Assembly (NCBI GenBank): GCA_007644065.1
Contig: VJWN01000004.1
Location: forward strand, 1,178,001-1,242,000
DNA length: 64,000 nucleotides
From: Margaritispora aquatica
Lineage: Eukaryota; Ascomycota; Leotiomycetes; Helotiales; Discinellaceae
Direction of reading: 5' to 3'
The translations under genes and the position numbers were made by a program. How positions within the stretch are numbered: the stretch's first letter is position 1; each line of letters begins with the position of its first letter. The notes under the pieces were generated by a model. That model had not been told where the DNA came from and made no database searches. It was given only the letters and a program-made list of their open reading frames with translations. Shown one piece after another: positions 1 through 10,904 of the stretch.

Positions 1-690
1 TCCGAAGGGTTGTACATCGATTATCGTCACTTTGATAAGTTTGGCGTGGCCCCAAGATATGAGTTCGGTTTCGGTCTCTCGTACACAACTTTCGAGTACT
101 CTAACCTCCTTGTTACACCAGTACTTCCAAAGTCCGCTCTTCCAGCTCCTCGTCCAGCCGGCGTCGAACCACCAAAGTACGACAACACAACTCCAGATCC
201 AAAGGAAGCGCTTGCTCCATCTGGATTCAGGAAGCTGAAGAAGTTCATATATCCATACATTGAGAAAATCTCAGATATCAAGCAAGGCGAATATCCTTAC
301 CCAGAAGGATACACCACTAAGCAAACGCCATCTCAAGCAGGCGGTGACGAAGGCGGTAACCCAGACTTGTGGAATACCTACGCCAACGTTTCAATTGATA
401 TCAAGAACACGGGTGCTGTAGGAGGGAAGGAAGTGGTGCAGCTGTACATCGGTTACGCTGATGTCCTAGGCGAGGCCAAAAATGTCGACTTCCCAATCAA
501 GGCGTTGAGACAATTTGAGAAGATTTACTTGGATGTCAATGAGACGCAGACAGTCAACTTTAATTTGACCAGGAGAGATCTCAGTTATTGGGATGTGGTG
601 AGGCAGAATTGGGTCATGCCTACGGAGGGAAGCATTACGGTTAGAGTGGGTGCGAGCTCGAGGGATCTGAGACTTACGGGATGGTATTAG
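1..690 (+). CDS. Beta-glucosidase, GH3 family, C-terminal part (5' truncated by window)
   Basis: The open frame runs from the first base of the window to a TAG at 688-690, so the start and the catalytic domain lie outside. What is present is the end of the second GH3 domain (EFGFGLSYTTFEYS, a hallmark of GH3 beta-glucosidases), a Pro-rich spacer of about 100 residues, and a C-terminal fibronectin type III-like domain (KEVVQLYIGYAD near residue 145, ending RVGASSRDLRLTGWY). By family, these enzymes hydrolyse cellobiose and short beta-glucosides and are usually secreted; the signal peptide cannot be seen here. Together with the LPMO at 4.2-5.3 kb it points to plant cell-wall degradation. The paralogue cannot be assigned from this fragment. 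Confidence 0.93.
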   Translation, partial: SEGLYIDYRHFDKFGVAPRYEFGFGLSYTTFEYSNLLVTPVLPKSALPAPRPAGVEPPKYDNTTPDPKEALAPSGFRKLKKFIYPYIEKISDIKQGEYPYPEGYTTKQTPSQAGGDEGGNPDLWNTYANVSIDIKNTGAVGGKEVVQLYIGYADVLGEAKNVDFPIKALRQFEKIYLDVNETQTVNFNLTRRDLSYWDVVRQNWVMPTEGSITVRVGASSRDLRLTGWY

Positions 691-1230
691 GGCGGAAATT
701 TGTGCATTTTATGGATGGATAGGTATGAATTGGAGTTTAAGGGGAAATTATGGAAAACGGGACTACGTTTGTACGATATTGGGAAGCGCGGAAATGATAC
801 CACAATAGAAATACATATTCAAATTCAAATCATTGATCGGAAAAATCAAACGCGCAGTGATTCTACAGCGGCAAAAGCGATTCGGAGTTCCTTGAGCCGT
901 TTAATGTACAATTCGATTAAGCTCATATGGAATTTCAATTCACTTCTCCAACCTTCTAAACCATCAACCCATCCACGAAGGAAGATCTACCCTTCAACCA
1001 ACCCAATTGCAACTTGTCAAGATCTCGCAATTTCTATCGCGCTCCATCCAACGGAAACACAACGCACTGGTATCTCCCGCAAACTCAGTATAAGCAAGCG
1101 AAACCACACTACGAATCTACCAACCCCATTCAATTCCGCACCCAACTTCTATTCCTCGGGACAACGCACTTAGATTGGGGGGATACGCTACGCGAGAGCA
1201 GAGACATTGGCGATCAAGACGGCTCGCTAC
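691..1230. other. Intergenic, no gene seen
   Basis: 3' flank of the beta-glucosidase. A long open frame on the plus strand (700-1173) has no recognisable protein character and ends 58 bases before the ATG of the small Cys-rich gene. Part of it could be 5' UTR or an unrecognised 5' exon of that gene. Confidence 0.5.
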
Positions 1231-1455
1231 ATGAAGTGCTGCAAGTGTGGCGTCCAGACCGGGGCAGACGGAGATGCAAAGTGCCAGGAGTGTATGCATG
1301 CGCAATGCGTGGAGTGTGGCGAGTGGGTTGGGAGGGTGCTTGGTCCTGAGAGTGATGGTGCTGGTGGCAAGGGAGGTGGAGAGGCTGGAATGTGCACTAT
1401 GCGAATGATCATCAAAAACATAGAAGGTGAGGAAGTATTGGAAGGAACTAGCTAG
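1231..1455 (+). CDS. Small Cys-rich (CxxC...CxxC-x4-CxxC) protein, function unknown
   Basis: This 74-codon frame begins at the only in-frame ATG (1231); an in-frame stop lies at 1171-1173. The N-terminal half is dense in cysteines: KCCKC, then KCQECMHAQCVEC, i.e. CxxC followed by CxxC-x4-CxxC with a His inside the x4 loop. This suggests a small zinc-binding knuckle. The C-terminal half is Gly-rich and low in complexity. The same spacing recurs in the next small gene at 2840, so the two look like paralogues. Short hypothetical proteins of this kind are common in leotiomycetes; no function is known to me. A 5' exon may be missing from this model. Confidence 0.45.
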   Translation: MKCCKCGVQTGADGDAKCQECMHAQCVECGEWVGRVLGPESDGAGGKGGGEAGMCTMRMIIKNIEGEEVLEGTS

Positions 1456-2839
1456 CAAAAGTCATAGAAAGATATTGTACACCAAGTGACAAAGAGAACA
1501 AAGACTTTATTGTTGTGTAAAGAGTCAAGAGTTATTGCGTCCGTTTCGAATTTGGGACGCGAGGGCACTCCTTGACCCTCAATAACTTGCGTGAGATAGG
1601 GCTTTCATTGCTAAGGCCTTTGAGCAGAATCATTCTTCTTGATGGGGCTCAAGACAAGATTAGTACGTAGGAAATCGGATACGCCTCGACGTTTTCCAGA
1701 GGTATTATACGGGAGTGGTCAGGTCCTGTGTGGATTGTATTCGATGCGGATAACGGCTTGTAATATTGTAATTAGCTGAAAGAAGCTATCTAGATTTTGC
1801 CTCTATGTCAAACAATGTTTTGGTGCACGTTCAACAGCGTCATTCAGGATGTTCAAGAGGAACAGGTTGGGGCGACTTAGGCCTTTTCAAGTCAAGTATA
1901 AATACTCGGCTGCCTGCCGGCAAAATGAGAACAAGTATATCATACTGCTCGAGGGCGCTTTTGCATGTAGGGTGTAGTGTTAAGATCTTTCTGCTAGTAG
2001 CTCTGTTGAGGAAGGTATCTGCATCATAGTTTATTTGCCATTATGATACTTGTGTGCGAAAGCTCATGGATGGGGCTTGAGGGCTTTCCGGAGAAAATTG
2101 GCAGGGGCCCGGAGAAAAGGTTGACAGAGGAGTGAAGTTGACAGCAAGTGAGATGTAGTACACGATTGACAATTTGACTTCTAGTTGAATAGTTAAACAC
2201 TGGATATCATGTAATATCAAACTGCGTTAAGTCACTTCGCAGAAGATCCAGGCCTGCATACTTGACACTGTCTTTCACAAGTTGTGAGATGTTCGTAGTT
2301 GACGAAACTTTCAGAGTGCTTGGTGAAAATAGAGATTCGAATCTAGACCAGAAGCTGCTGAGAAGTGAATCATTCTCAATTTGGTGATTCGAATTGTCCC
2401 ATTCACTATACTGTGGATCTGATTCATTTTCCATAGCTGTTCTGTGAATGCCCTCACTGAAGCGGAGACTGGAAAGCTGGCGACTTGACTCGAAATGAAT
2501 GGTTTTGATCCGAATAAATCTGTATATAAACGTGGGCTCCTGGCCCAGTAGGGATTCCCCACTTAAATAGTATTTGACAATCGCATCCTTCATTGTGTAT
2601 TCGAAAAGCGGTATTTGAGAATAGACTTGGTGTGTCAACTAGAGACGAGCATTCAGTCCAATGCCGTTTTTGGTTATCTGTCTGTTGGCGCGTACGACTT
2701 CCCAAATACCCGTCTTCTCGAAATCACCCAGCCATAACTGAACCAACATCCTCGATCGACACATCCAAAGCCTCAAATTAGTTCAAAAGCTCAAACACTC
2801 ATCAATCGCTAATCCACCAAACGAAGCCACATATCAAAA
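1456..2839. other. Intergenic, no gene seen
   Basis: Only unsupported short frames are present. The longest (143 codons, minus strand, 2207-2638) has no family signature. The last about 150 bases are presumably the promoter and leader of the small gene starting at 2840. Confidence 0.5.
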
Positions 2840-3016
2840 ATGGGATTCCCAATCAAGACCAAAGAGTGGATGACCTGCTGCCAGTGTGCAGAGATCACCG
2901 AATGCACTATGGAGGGAGGCACATCGTGCGAGACGTGCACGCACGACGAGTGTAGCGATTGCGATTTCAAGAAGAAGGACGATCCTTTTGAGTTCGTATT
3001 CGCAATCTCCAAGTGA
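2840..3016 (+). CDS. Small Cys-rich protein, paralogue of the 1231-1455 gene
   Basis: A 58-residue frame starts MGFPIKTKEWMTCCQC and has the same cysteine arrangement as its neighbour: CCxC, then SCETCTHDECSDC (CxxC-x4-CxxC with His in the loop). It therefore probably binds zinc. An alternative spliced form is plausible: a 45-nt intron at 2996-3040 with a good branch point (CACTGAC) but a weak donor (GTATTC) would replace the last six residues by 18 others and end at 3097. Either way the Cys module is intact. Function unknown. Confidence 0.5.
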   Translation: MGFPIKTKEWMTCCQCAEITECTMEGGTSCETCTHDECSDCDFKKKDDPFEFVFAISK

Positions 3017-3097
3017 AGGATGCACACTGACAGAGCACAGTTCTCCACCACCCTCTCCCGAGCCCACAAAGAGCGCTGCTCCCCCAGAGAAGAATAG

Positions 3098-4199
3098 AAC
3101 CACACGCACTTCTGTATGATCTCTCTCCCTTTAAGACATAGATTCATAAGGTATTCCATAGTGGAATCAAGAAACAAGCACTTGCCACTATCAACCCACG
3201 ATTCGTAGGACAAAAGTTCACACGAGCATCAATGTATACAACCTTCGCAATCTTAGCAGCAGACACACACGATATGAAAGCAGTAAATATCAAAAGCAAT
3301 AGCATGATATAGAGCAAGAAAAATGTGTCGATACCTCAATCAGAGGCAGAGCAGTAGGATTTAATAGTCAGGCGATCTTCGTCTAAATCTCTAAGAAGTT
3401 CCGATTCCAGACTTTTTGACAAGTAGCATTTGCCATAAGCGGGTTTTTTGTCCACATATGATCCAGGCATTTTCTCAGTTTTGCACTGAACAAATATTCC
3501 TGTGGCCATTTGTGAGATCATTATTAAGGCTAAATTTTGGTACGGCACTGAAAGAGTGAATAATCTCGTTAAGGTAAAAGTGAAGAATACAAGTAAGTGG
3601 CATCATTGGTTTGAAGGCCTTGGATTTCCCCACCCTTCGACCCTGGCAGCGTTGCCAAGGATTATTCTCTCTACACATGAAGTCATACGCTATGCCCGCT
3701 CCTTTTCTACCACTACCCGCGAATGACAGGTCTCAAACTGATGGAGAAGGTGTTCCATATACACACTCAGGGCATTCGCCTGTGTTAGTGAGAGTGTCTT
3801 GGGCCTTAGAATCTTCCAATCGCATCTTGAACTACAGAATGAAGTTAAAACGTACAAGAAGTGCGGAGCTGGATATCAAACATGTGCCACTGGAACGCAA
3901 GTCAAGTCGCCTAGGCCAAATAGTAAGAAGCAAATGCTGAGCTTGCAGGAGTCACAATTTTTTCCTTTGCTATAATATTCTGAGGTACTTCGGCCCTATT
4001 CTTTGTGCATGCAAACTTCTTTTTAAATACCGAATCATTATCTCACAGCTCTGTTGGAAGCATTATTAAAACAGTATTGAGTGAGATACTTGAATTGTAT
4101 CTTTGAATGGTACAGATATGGTATATACAATGAAGATAACGTCATTCACAACTCCGTTTCCACCAACATTTTATACAAGAATTTCCTCCCACAACACGA
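3098..4199. other. Intergenic, no gene seen
   Basis: Only short frames without protein character on either strand (for example 3611-3940 plus). The right part is the 3' flank of the LPMO gene. Confidence 0.5.
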
Positions 4200-5271
4200 T
4201 CAGCAATCATCTTCCTCAGCCTCAACAGTAGGTGTGGCAACAGCAGCCGATGCGGTGCTGGTGGATCGGACCAAAGTTGCCAGAGTCGTTGGGACGAACT
4301 CGGCGACACTGGAGCTTGGAACCGCGGCAGCGATGCTACTAACTGGCGCTGCTGAGCTGGTTGCAATAGCGACAGCAGAAGTGGCAACCGGAGCACTTGA
4401 GGCAACAGCGGCAGCAGAAGTAGCAACTGGTGCAGCACTTCCGGATCCACCAGTGTACAGAGCTGGTCCTGGAATAACGTAGTCAAGATCATCAACATAG
4501 ATGTTGACCAGAATACCAGGGTCAGTCTCGGTGTAGAGAGCTGTGCCGAGAGTGCCAGCTGGGACATCGGTTCCACTGCCTGTGATCTCGAGGTTCAGGC
4601 AGAAGGGGTAGAGCTGAGCTCCGTTGACACTTCCACCTCCGTGGAGGGCAATGATCTCGTGGCGGAGAACATAGTTTCCGGGAGCAATCGTTGATGGGAT
4701 GGTAACTGCCCATGATGCATTGTTTGCAAGGAGCTCATCAGATGCCCATGAACCATTGTTAAGGCCCTTCTCGTCAATCTTGAAGAACCTGAGAGCGTTA
4801 GTGGAGACTCGGATGAGGATACACTAGTGTGAACATACTCGAGAGTGGTCTTGTCGACTGTGGTACAATCACCATTCTTGCAAGCGGCGAGATAATCGAT
4901 GACGGGTCCCTTGTGAGAATCTGGCCAGGTGCTCCAGAACACCTCCATCGTCTCTCCGGCCGCAACCGTGGTAGAGAGCTTGCCATTTGTAGCATTCAAA
5001 TGGCAGATGATGTCGGGGTCAGCCAAAGCTGCTGGTGCGACATAGCCGTTGTCAAGAGCGGCCTCGGTCCATCCGAAGGAATCTGGTGGGGTTGGGTTAT
5101 AGGCATAATCAAGAAGCCATCCAGTTTGGCTACAATAATTAGCATTGAGTATATACAGAGAAGATGATCTTACTAGACACCGCCGATTTCCACACCTTGG
5201 ACATGACCATGCGCTGAGACAGTGGCAATTGAGGCCAAAGTCAAAAGAGTTGAAGTAATCATAGAAGGCAT
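4200..5271 (-). CDS. AA9 lytic polysaccharide monooxygenase (GH61-type)
   Basis: Three exons (5271-5174, 5129-4839, 4788-4200) give 325 residues in frame; both introns are GT-AG. Residues 1-20 are a signal peptide cleaved before His21, so the mature protein begins [11 protein letters not shown], as needed for the copper histidine brace. The second brace His is H105 in SHKGPV. H179 (RHEIIALH), Gln188 and Tyr190 (QLYPFCLNL) form the usual second-sphere site. By family it oxidatively cleaves cellulose or related glucans outside the cell, with a reductant and H2O2/O2. After the catalytic domain there is a tail of about 80 residues rich in Ala, Ser, Val and Thr, ending EEDDC; there is no CBM1 module and no hydrophobic GPI signal. 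The tail is probably O-glycosylated (inference). It is near a GH3 beta-glucosidase but far enough away to be independently transcribed. Confidence 0.95.
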
Positions 5272-7523
5272 CTTGAATCAATGAATGAATGGTTGTTTGG
5301 AACTTTGTGAAGTGAAAAGAATGTGATGGTTCCAGACCAACTTGAATGAATGAATTTTCTGAAGAGAATCAAAGACGAGACTTGCTGCGATGGAGAAAAA
5401 GTTTGACAGAGAGAGCAAATCACAATAGTATATATACTGTCTGTCCATAAACTCATACCCCACATCAGCATTGCAATAACTTTAAATCAGGACGAACGAT
5501 ATGAACGGCAAGGCTTGGCTGGGACGGTTCGTCCATTCAGAACGAGCTGTCATATGCGCTTTGTTTCGACGCCACCCTTGGTGTGAGAAACATATTGCTG
5601 ATGATGGAAGATAACTGTGAAGAGGAATTCGCCGATGATGATGCCAGTCTTGGCATATCATATAAAGTGTTTGGTCTTGAATAGGAAGTGGGTCCGCACA
5701 AGCCTGCAGATGAGATTAGGTTTCAGCATGCGCTCGCTTAGCACGGGGGTGTCATGTGACACATAATCAGGGTACCTTATGTGAGGAACTCGCTGGATGA
5801 ATTCATTCATGATTTCTGACAAACGACTGGTGATGGAAGAGAAGACCAAAAAAATCCAATCCTGTGGTATCCTACTATGTGCGAGGTGACTTGCGCAAAA
5901 CCATAGGAAAGTGAAAGTGAAAGTGTTGATCTTGGAGAACAAAAACAATTTGAGTACCCAATCACGAAAGTGCCAGGCAATCTATTGAGATGAGCATATA
6001 CATGTACAGTATTATATAGCGTCAGCATAATCACCAAGCGGTCTGAAAAATCTAAGTCTGTTTGCTTTTAACTACGATGCTAGCTCCACATGTGGCAATA
6101 AGTGGAACTTCATCCCTGAATTATCGCAGTACACTAATCAACATTCTTTTGCCTTCGAACTCCTGACATTCCTGATACATGAGTCCATCATTTCTCATCA
6201 TTGTCAGAACCTGTCTCCCCGCTCTCCCTTCAAACTGCATGTAGCTCACAGAAGCTCTTCGGTAGCCCCTCTATCCCAATCACAATTTCTCAATTTGTCT
6301 TTCCATCCTGGCCTAGACGAATGTTTTCGGGAGTTTTCTCTCCATTCCCTGCTGCTTTGCAAGTGAAATATGGGGGGTTTGCTTTGCTACCTTCAGCCAG
6401 CCTTGTCAAGCTGTAGCCTTTGCTGGGTGCAACAGTAACGCGCCCAAAAAACAAAGCATCCTACAAGCTATTCCTTTTTCCATTATAATTATGCTGTCCA
6501 ATATTATGTTGGATCCTAGCCAACCTCATTCGAGGACACCTGGGTAAGCAGCAAGGTCGATTCGAACGTCCTGAAAGTATGTGGGCTAGGGTTAGAACTG
6601 GACAAGATTGTACTCTCAAGGTTGCCATTTTTGAAGCAGAGTACTGAGCCTCTCTAACAATGATATGAGTAGATAGGGACTTTTGGTTAGTTCATACTAG
6701 GAGACAGATGTAGGACTTGTAGCACAGATGCCACAATATATTGAACAAGTCCGAGAGTTGTGGTTATTTATTAATCGGGAAGGGAAACACCTTCACAATT
6801 TCCTTTGTTGCATACATCGACGATCATGTCGTGTAATGGGCCCATTTGCTGCCTTTTTTTGCTAGGCCATCAATTGCTTAAACTGAAAACAGAAAGGGGC
6901 AAGCTTGGAGCCGCTAAGACGCTGTGACGTGAAACAAAGCCAGCATTAAAAATTAGAGATTGAATCTCTAGAGTAGAATTTGGCAAACTTGTTGTGAAAA
7001 AATCTACTCCTCTGTCGCAACTACGGTTATGTAGCTCTCCCAACCCGCATCGAGTTCCCATTAAAAGGGAGTTTGTGAACATGAAGCTATTCTGTCCTGT
7101 CGTGTTCGTTCCTTTACCAGCTTATATGAAGGGCTGTACAATTTCAATTTCGACAATATATCTATCAAGCCAACACAACAACCTATTGTTGACTCACCAG
7201 TTGTAACGACAAAAGAAGTTTGATTGACAATAAAGGTCAGTGTGACTTGAGAATAATAGTGACACTTGTTCTCGGAGCCTCAAGTACACACGCAGAAAAG
7301 TTTGGTATGGTTCTTCGGTCTATGGCTTGGCAGCTTAGAAAGTTATTTCTTTGATTTTTGACAATCTGAAAAAAAGCCCTTTCAGCTCCACTCCTTAGAA
7401 TACTTTCAGATTGATGCAGCAGCCTTTGCCTCTGCTTACCACATATCCTCCCATCAATTCTTAACGGTTGCTTTGTGGCTTTCCAATCATGTATCTCATG
7501 AAATACGATACGCACTGCTAGAA
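5272..7523. other. Intergenic, 2.25 kb, no gene seen
   Basis: Shared upstream region of the LPMO (minus) and 3' flank of the DUF3237 gene (minus). No frame over 100 codons, no tRNA and no recognisable repeat. Confidence 0.5.
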
Positions 7524-8438
7524 TTAGCTAATGCCCAATGGTCCTAAATTAGACACTAACTCATAAATCACCTCAGCACCTTTTCTCATCCCACTTCCCA
7601 CCCACATCCCATATTGAACTTTCTCCCGATATCTCTCGTCGCCAGTTTCCATTTCGATGAACAATCTGAACTTGTAGCTGTTTGGATCCACACTGTCAGC
7701 TTGCTCCGGATCAGCGAGCTTCGCTAATACTTCGGGTGGCCCGGTTCGCCATCCATTCGTCTTGATGACTATATGAGCCGGCGGACTATCGTAGGTTTGA
7801 AGGATATAACTTGTGTCCAGATGAGCTGTGCCATCTGCTAGTACAAGCTGATTATCTTGTCCTCCAGGCTATGATGTGAGTTGGTGTCATGCACAATGGA
7901 TTGGCACTCACTAGAACGATGCCTGAGCCCCAAGAGCCTGACCAAGTACCTCCTGTGAACGAGATCCAATTTCTGTGTCCATATGGCGTTGGCCCTACTG
8001 AGATTTTCGGGTTTAATGTAACAGCCATACGAAAGTCTTGGTGTAGACTGGGATGAGGAAGTGAAAGCTCCGCATGGGGATAGTTCGGTGTACTAGCCGA
8101 GGGTCTTGGAGTGCTTTGCGACATTTCAGCAAATGGCTTTAAAAGAAGTAGAAATATTACTTTGAATCACCCCAGTCGCCGTCGAAAGCATGGGTGAAGA
8201 ACGGTTGTGCTTGAGTTGAAGACATCCATGGGGTTTTATTGTTAGACATTGAGCTAGACATTTCTGTGTCATGTTGCATCATGGTGTCTGGCGGGAGGAA
8301 CGGCACTGAATTGTTCAGGTTCCAGCTCGCCTTGGGAGTTGATTCGTCGTCATTTTGAGTTCCTGGGACGGGTATCTGAGGCGGCAGTGAGACCAGAGGC
8401 ACTACGTAGTGAAAACTTTTGTATGCATCGGGATCCAT
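7524..8438 (-). CDS. DUF3237 domain protein
   Basis: The conserved part is exon 2 (8113-7912) plus exon 3 (7868-7524), joined across a GTGAGT...ATAG intron: ISFTGGTWSGSWGSG, IVLPGGQDNQLVLADGTAHL, the SYILQTYDSPPAHIVIKTNG region and RLFIEMETGDERY. These are hallmarks of DUF3237, a small beta-barrel family of unknown biochemical function. An ATG at 8124 alone would give a 185-residue protein of normal family length. A 93-codon frame directly upstream (8438-8161) joins in phase through a 47-nt GTAATA...AAAG intron, giving 274 residues with a disordered, Pro/Ser/Met-rich N-terminal extension. I list the longer model, but the true start is unresolved; an even earlier exon is possible. Confidence 0.75.
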
Positions 8439-8716
8439 GCCGAGAAGTTGAGATGCTGCGAAATAGTCAATTCCTATGTTGTTGACTTATGCTTGAACTA
8501 GGCAACCGGGAAGATACATTTATCTGTTCATGCGCCTAATAGTGGCATTCTGTTGCACATGATGCAAGGTGCCGTGGGGCACAGTGGGGTGTTTCGGATT
8601 TATCCACCTCAACTTGGACTTGTTAGTGGATAGACTTCAACGCCACCAATCCACATTTGAAACACAAGCTGTTCAATAATTTAACTAGCAAATCCGAAAT
8701 AAAAACACAGCAAGAA

Positions 8717-8840
8717 GCCCGGCTGGCACAATTGGTTAGCGCGTGGGCCTTTTAAGCCCAAGGTTGAGAGTTCGAGCGTAAGTGAACCAATATATCTGAT
8801 CAACGATCAATAACTAACTCATAACAGCTCTCGTCGGGCG
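8717..8840 (+). tRNA. tRNA-Lys(UUU) with a 50-nt GT-AG intron in the T arm
   Basis: Exonic bases 8717-8777 and 8828-8840 fold into a 74-nt tRNA. The 7-bp acceptor stem is GCCCGGC/GTCGGGC with discriminator G. The anticodon stem is TGGGC/GCCCA with loop CTTTTAA (anticodon TTT), and the T stem is GAGAG/CTCTC around TTCGAGC. The D stem has one A-C mismatch. There is no intron at the usual 37/38 site. Instead 8778-8827 interrupts between positions 60 and 61, and it looks exactly like a short fungal mRNA intron: GTAAGT at 5', ACTAAC branch point, ACAG at 3'. Without its removal neither the T stem nor the acceptor stem can close normally. A pol III T-run follows at 8854-8858. The B box is cut near its 3' end. 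It could instead be an inactivated copy. Confidence 0.85.
8778..8827 (+). other. Spliceosomal-type intron inside tRNA-Lys(UUU)
   Basis: 50 nt with donor GTAAGTG, branch-point-like AATAACTAACTC and acceptor ATAACAG. The length and all three signals match the introns of neighbouring protein genes, and its ends coincide exactly with the break in the tRNA fold. Splicing by the spliceosome is inference. Confidence 0.7.
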
Positions 8841-8853
8841 TTCCGAAATATTC

Positions 8854-8858
8854 TTTTT
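8854..8858 (+). terminator. Pol III T-run terminator of the tRNA gene
   Basis: TTTTT, 13 bases after the discriminator base of the tRNA. Confidence 0.7.
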
Positions 8859-8901
8859 GCCATCACATCACATATCTTTGTAGACTGATAGGGTAGTGAA
8901 G

Positions 8902-9015
8902 ATGGCTATGAACATTTTCATGTTTTGGGCACTGATTTTTTGGGGCCTATATACCGAGCGTGCCGAGGCGCAAGAACCCCACCCATACTATGATGCGACC
9001 ATCACCATATTTTGA
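8902..9015 (+). CDS. Possible very small secreted peptide ORF
   Basis: A 37-codon frame with a hydrophobic N-terminus (MNIFMFWALIFWGLY) followed by a polar tail (ERAEAQEPHPYYDATITIF) resembles a signal peptide plus short peptide. There is no other support; it may be chance. Confidence 0.15.
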   Translation: MAMNIFMFWALIFWGLYTERAEAQEPHPYYDATITIF

Positions 9016-10904
9016 AAAGAATTAAGAGAAGATTCCTATTTCATATTAGAAGAATTGAGTTATTGGTACACAAGATCTAAGAGGAAAGAGATTCAGACTT
9101 TGAATGGTAATATCCCTTTACCCATACTGCTCCGGGTAGTATTACGAAGATAGTGGCTTCAGCTGACGTATTAATGGAGGTTTAGGCACGATGTCTACAA
9201 TATCTGTATACTTTGAAATTGGATAAAGAAAGACTGCCGACTGGGCAAAAAAACATCAACTTGAGAAGCCTTTCATTTCGCCAAAGTCTTACGCATAAAA
9301 TTCTTTGATGTATGTGAGATGTTTATTTTTGTCAGCTTAAAGGCCTTTCTAGTACTGACATTCAGAATATGCCAGGTCTTTCCAAAAGCGAACTTCTTTA
9401 GAGGTGATTCTCAACGGATAACTCACATAAGTAACCACCGACCTTTTCTCCTTTGGATACATCATTATGATCACCGTGACCATCGGTGTGTTTTGATATC
9501 ATTTTGCATCACCGTACACGCTTCTTCGATTTTTTCGCAGAATTTCCAATGTCGCCATGGCACATGATGAAAACGACAGACAGGAGAAGCTTCTCTTCAA
9601 ACTTCACTCGAGGTTACTAGCTTGAAGCGAGATACAAGGATCCAGTAAGACGAATCTTTCATTGATACGGCTAGCTCAGCTCTTCAATAATACTAATCAT
9701 TACAAGCACCAGAAGGCACCCCTGGTGTGGCAGTCGGATGGGCGTCTAATACCACAATTCTATGCATTAACTATGTACAAAAACTCCCGCGGATCATAAA
9801 TGATACCAAAAAAGTGCTATATCATCGCTATTTGGGTGATCGGAAAGAATCTTGACACGGCATTGTGACAACTACAAGATGTACTGCTAAGGGAAGAAGA
9901 AGAAAGTACACGCGATCAAGTGACTCCGAAGCCGCAAGCTAGAGTTCCTGACCTGAAAAACTTACCCGGTATTTGGAACCAAGTCTTCTGCTTCTAGATT
10001 TGCTTTGACGAAAGTTGATTTAGCGAACCAGATGAGTTTAGGTGGCCAAACATCGCGACAAAGTCTCAGCACCGATTCCAAGCCTGTGGTCTTCGATTTC
10101 CTTCCCCAGGCAGATTCAATCAAAAATCCCAAGGGAATGATCGGTGTTGACCAAAAGAAGATTAGGTGTTATATCTTTGAACTTCAACAATAAGAGCAGT
10201 CACAGAATCCCTTGATGCTGTAGTGGTCGACACAAATCACCAACGTCCTGACTATAGAAGCCTTATTTCAATAACGAGAACTAAAACCTTGTCTTCAGAA
10301 GACACCAGAAGCTGATATAGACTTTGGAATATATGCTACATAGCAGGAACACAAGTAAATTGTCAGAGCCTGACTGCTTGACGTGCCAGAGGTCCTCTTG
10401 TTGACATGAGGCTTAAGCGAAGAGTTTTGAGAAGGAGCAAGGCTAACTTGCACATTCACACATGTGAGGACATTCAACTCGCATCTCGTAGCGAGGATGA
10501 AAAACTTCCTGATTTTCGTCAGAAGTGGTTATAGTATGAAATAATCGGCTGACGATAATAATCTCAAGCCCATAATAGAGAAACTTTGAAGATAAGCAAG
10601 CAAGCTGTAAATTAGCATATATATAGAGCAGGTCATAAATGAGAAGAAATATATTCACAACGCTATATGCCTTGATGCCGCTACTAGCTAGTTTCGAGAT
10701 GTTTACATCCCACTACAGAATGAGCCTGCTGCTTTATACTGCTTTATATAGACCATGAAAAGATGGGAGAAGTCCAATCTCTCTTCCTAGAGTACACAAT
10801 GAATCCATAAGAGACTGAAAAATGTTCGAACCTCCAACCCATCTCTCGTAGCATTAACGTCCTCGAGCAGGTCACCTCCCACGCCTTATTCAGAATATGC
10901 TCCT
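9016..10904. other. Intergenic, no gene seen
   Basis: No frame over 85 codons and no family signature on either strand. The region lies downstream of the tRNA and downstream of the GST-like gene. Confidence 0.5.

Noticed and set aside
4081..4482. 133-codon Ala/Val/Thr-rich plus-strand frame
   Set aside because: Antisense of the repetitive tail of the LPMO gene.
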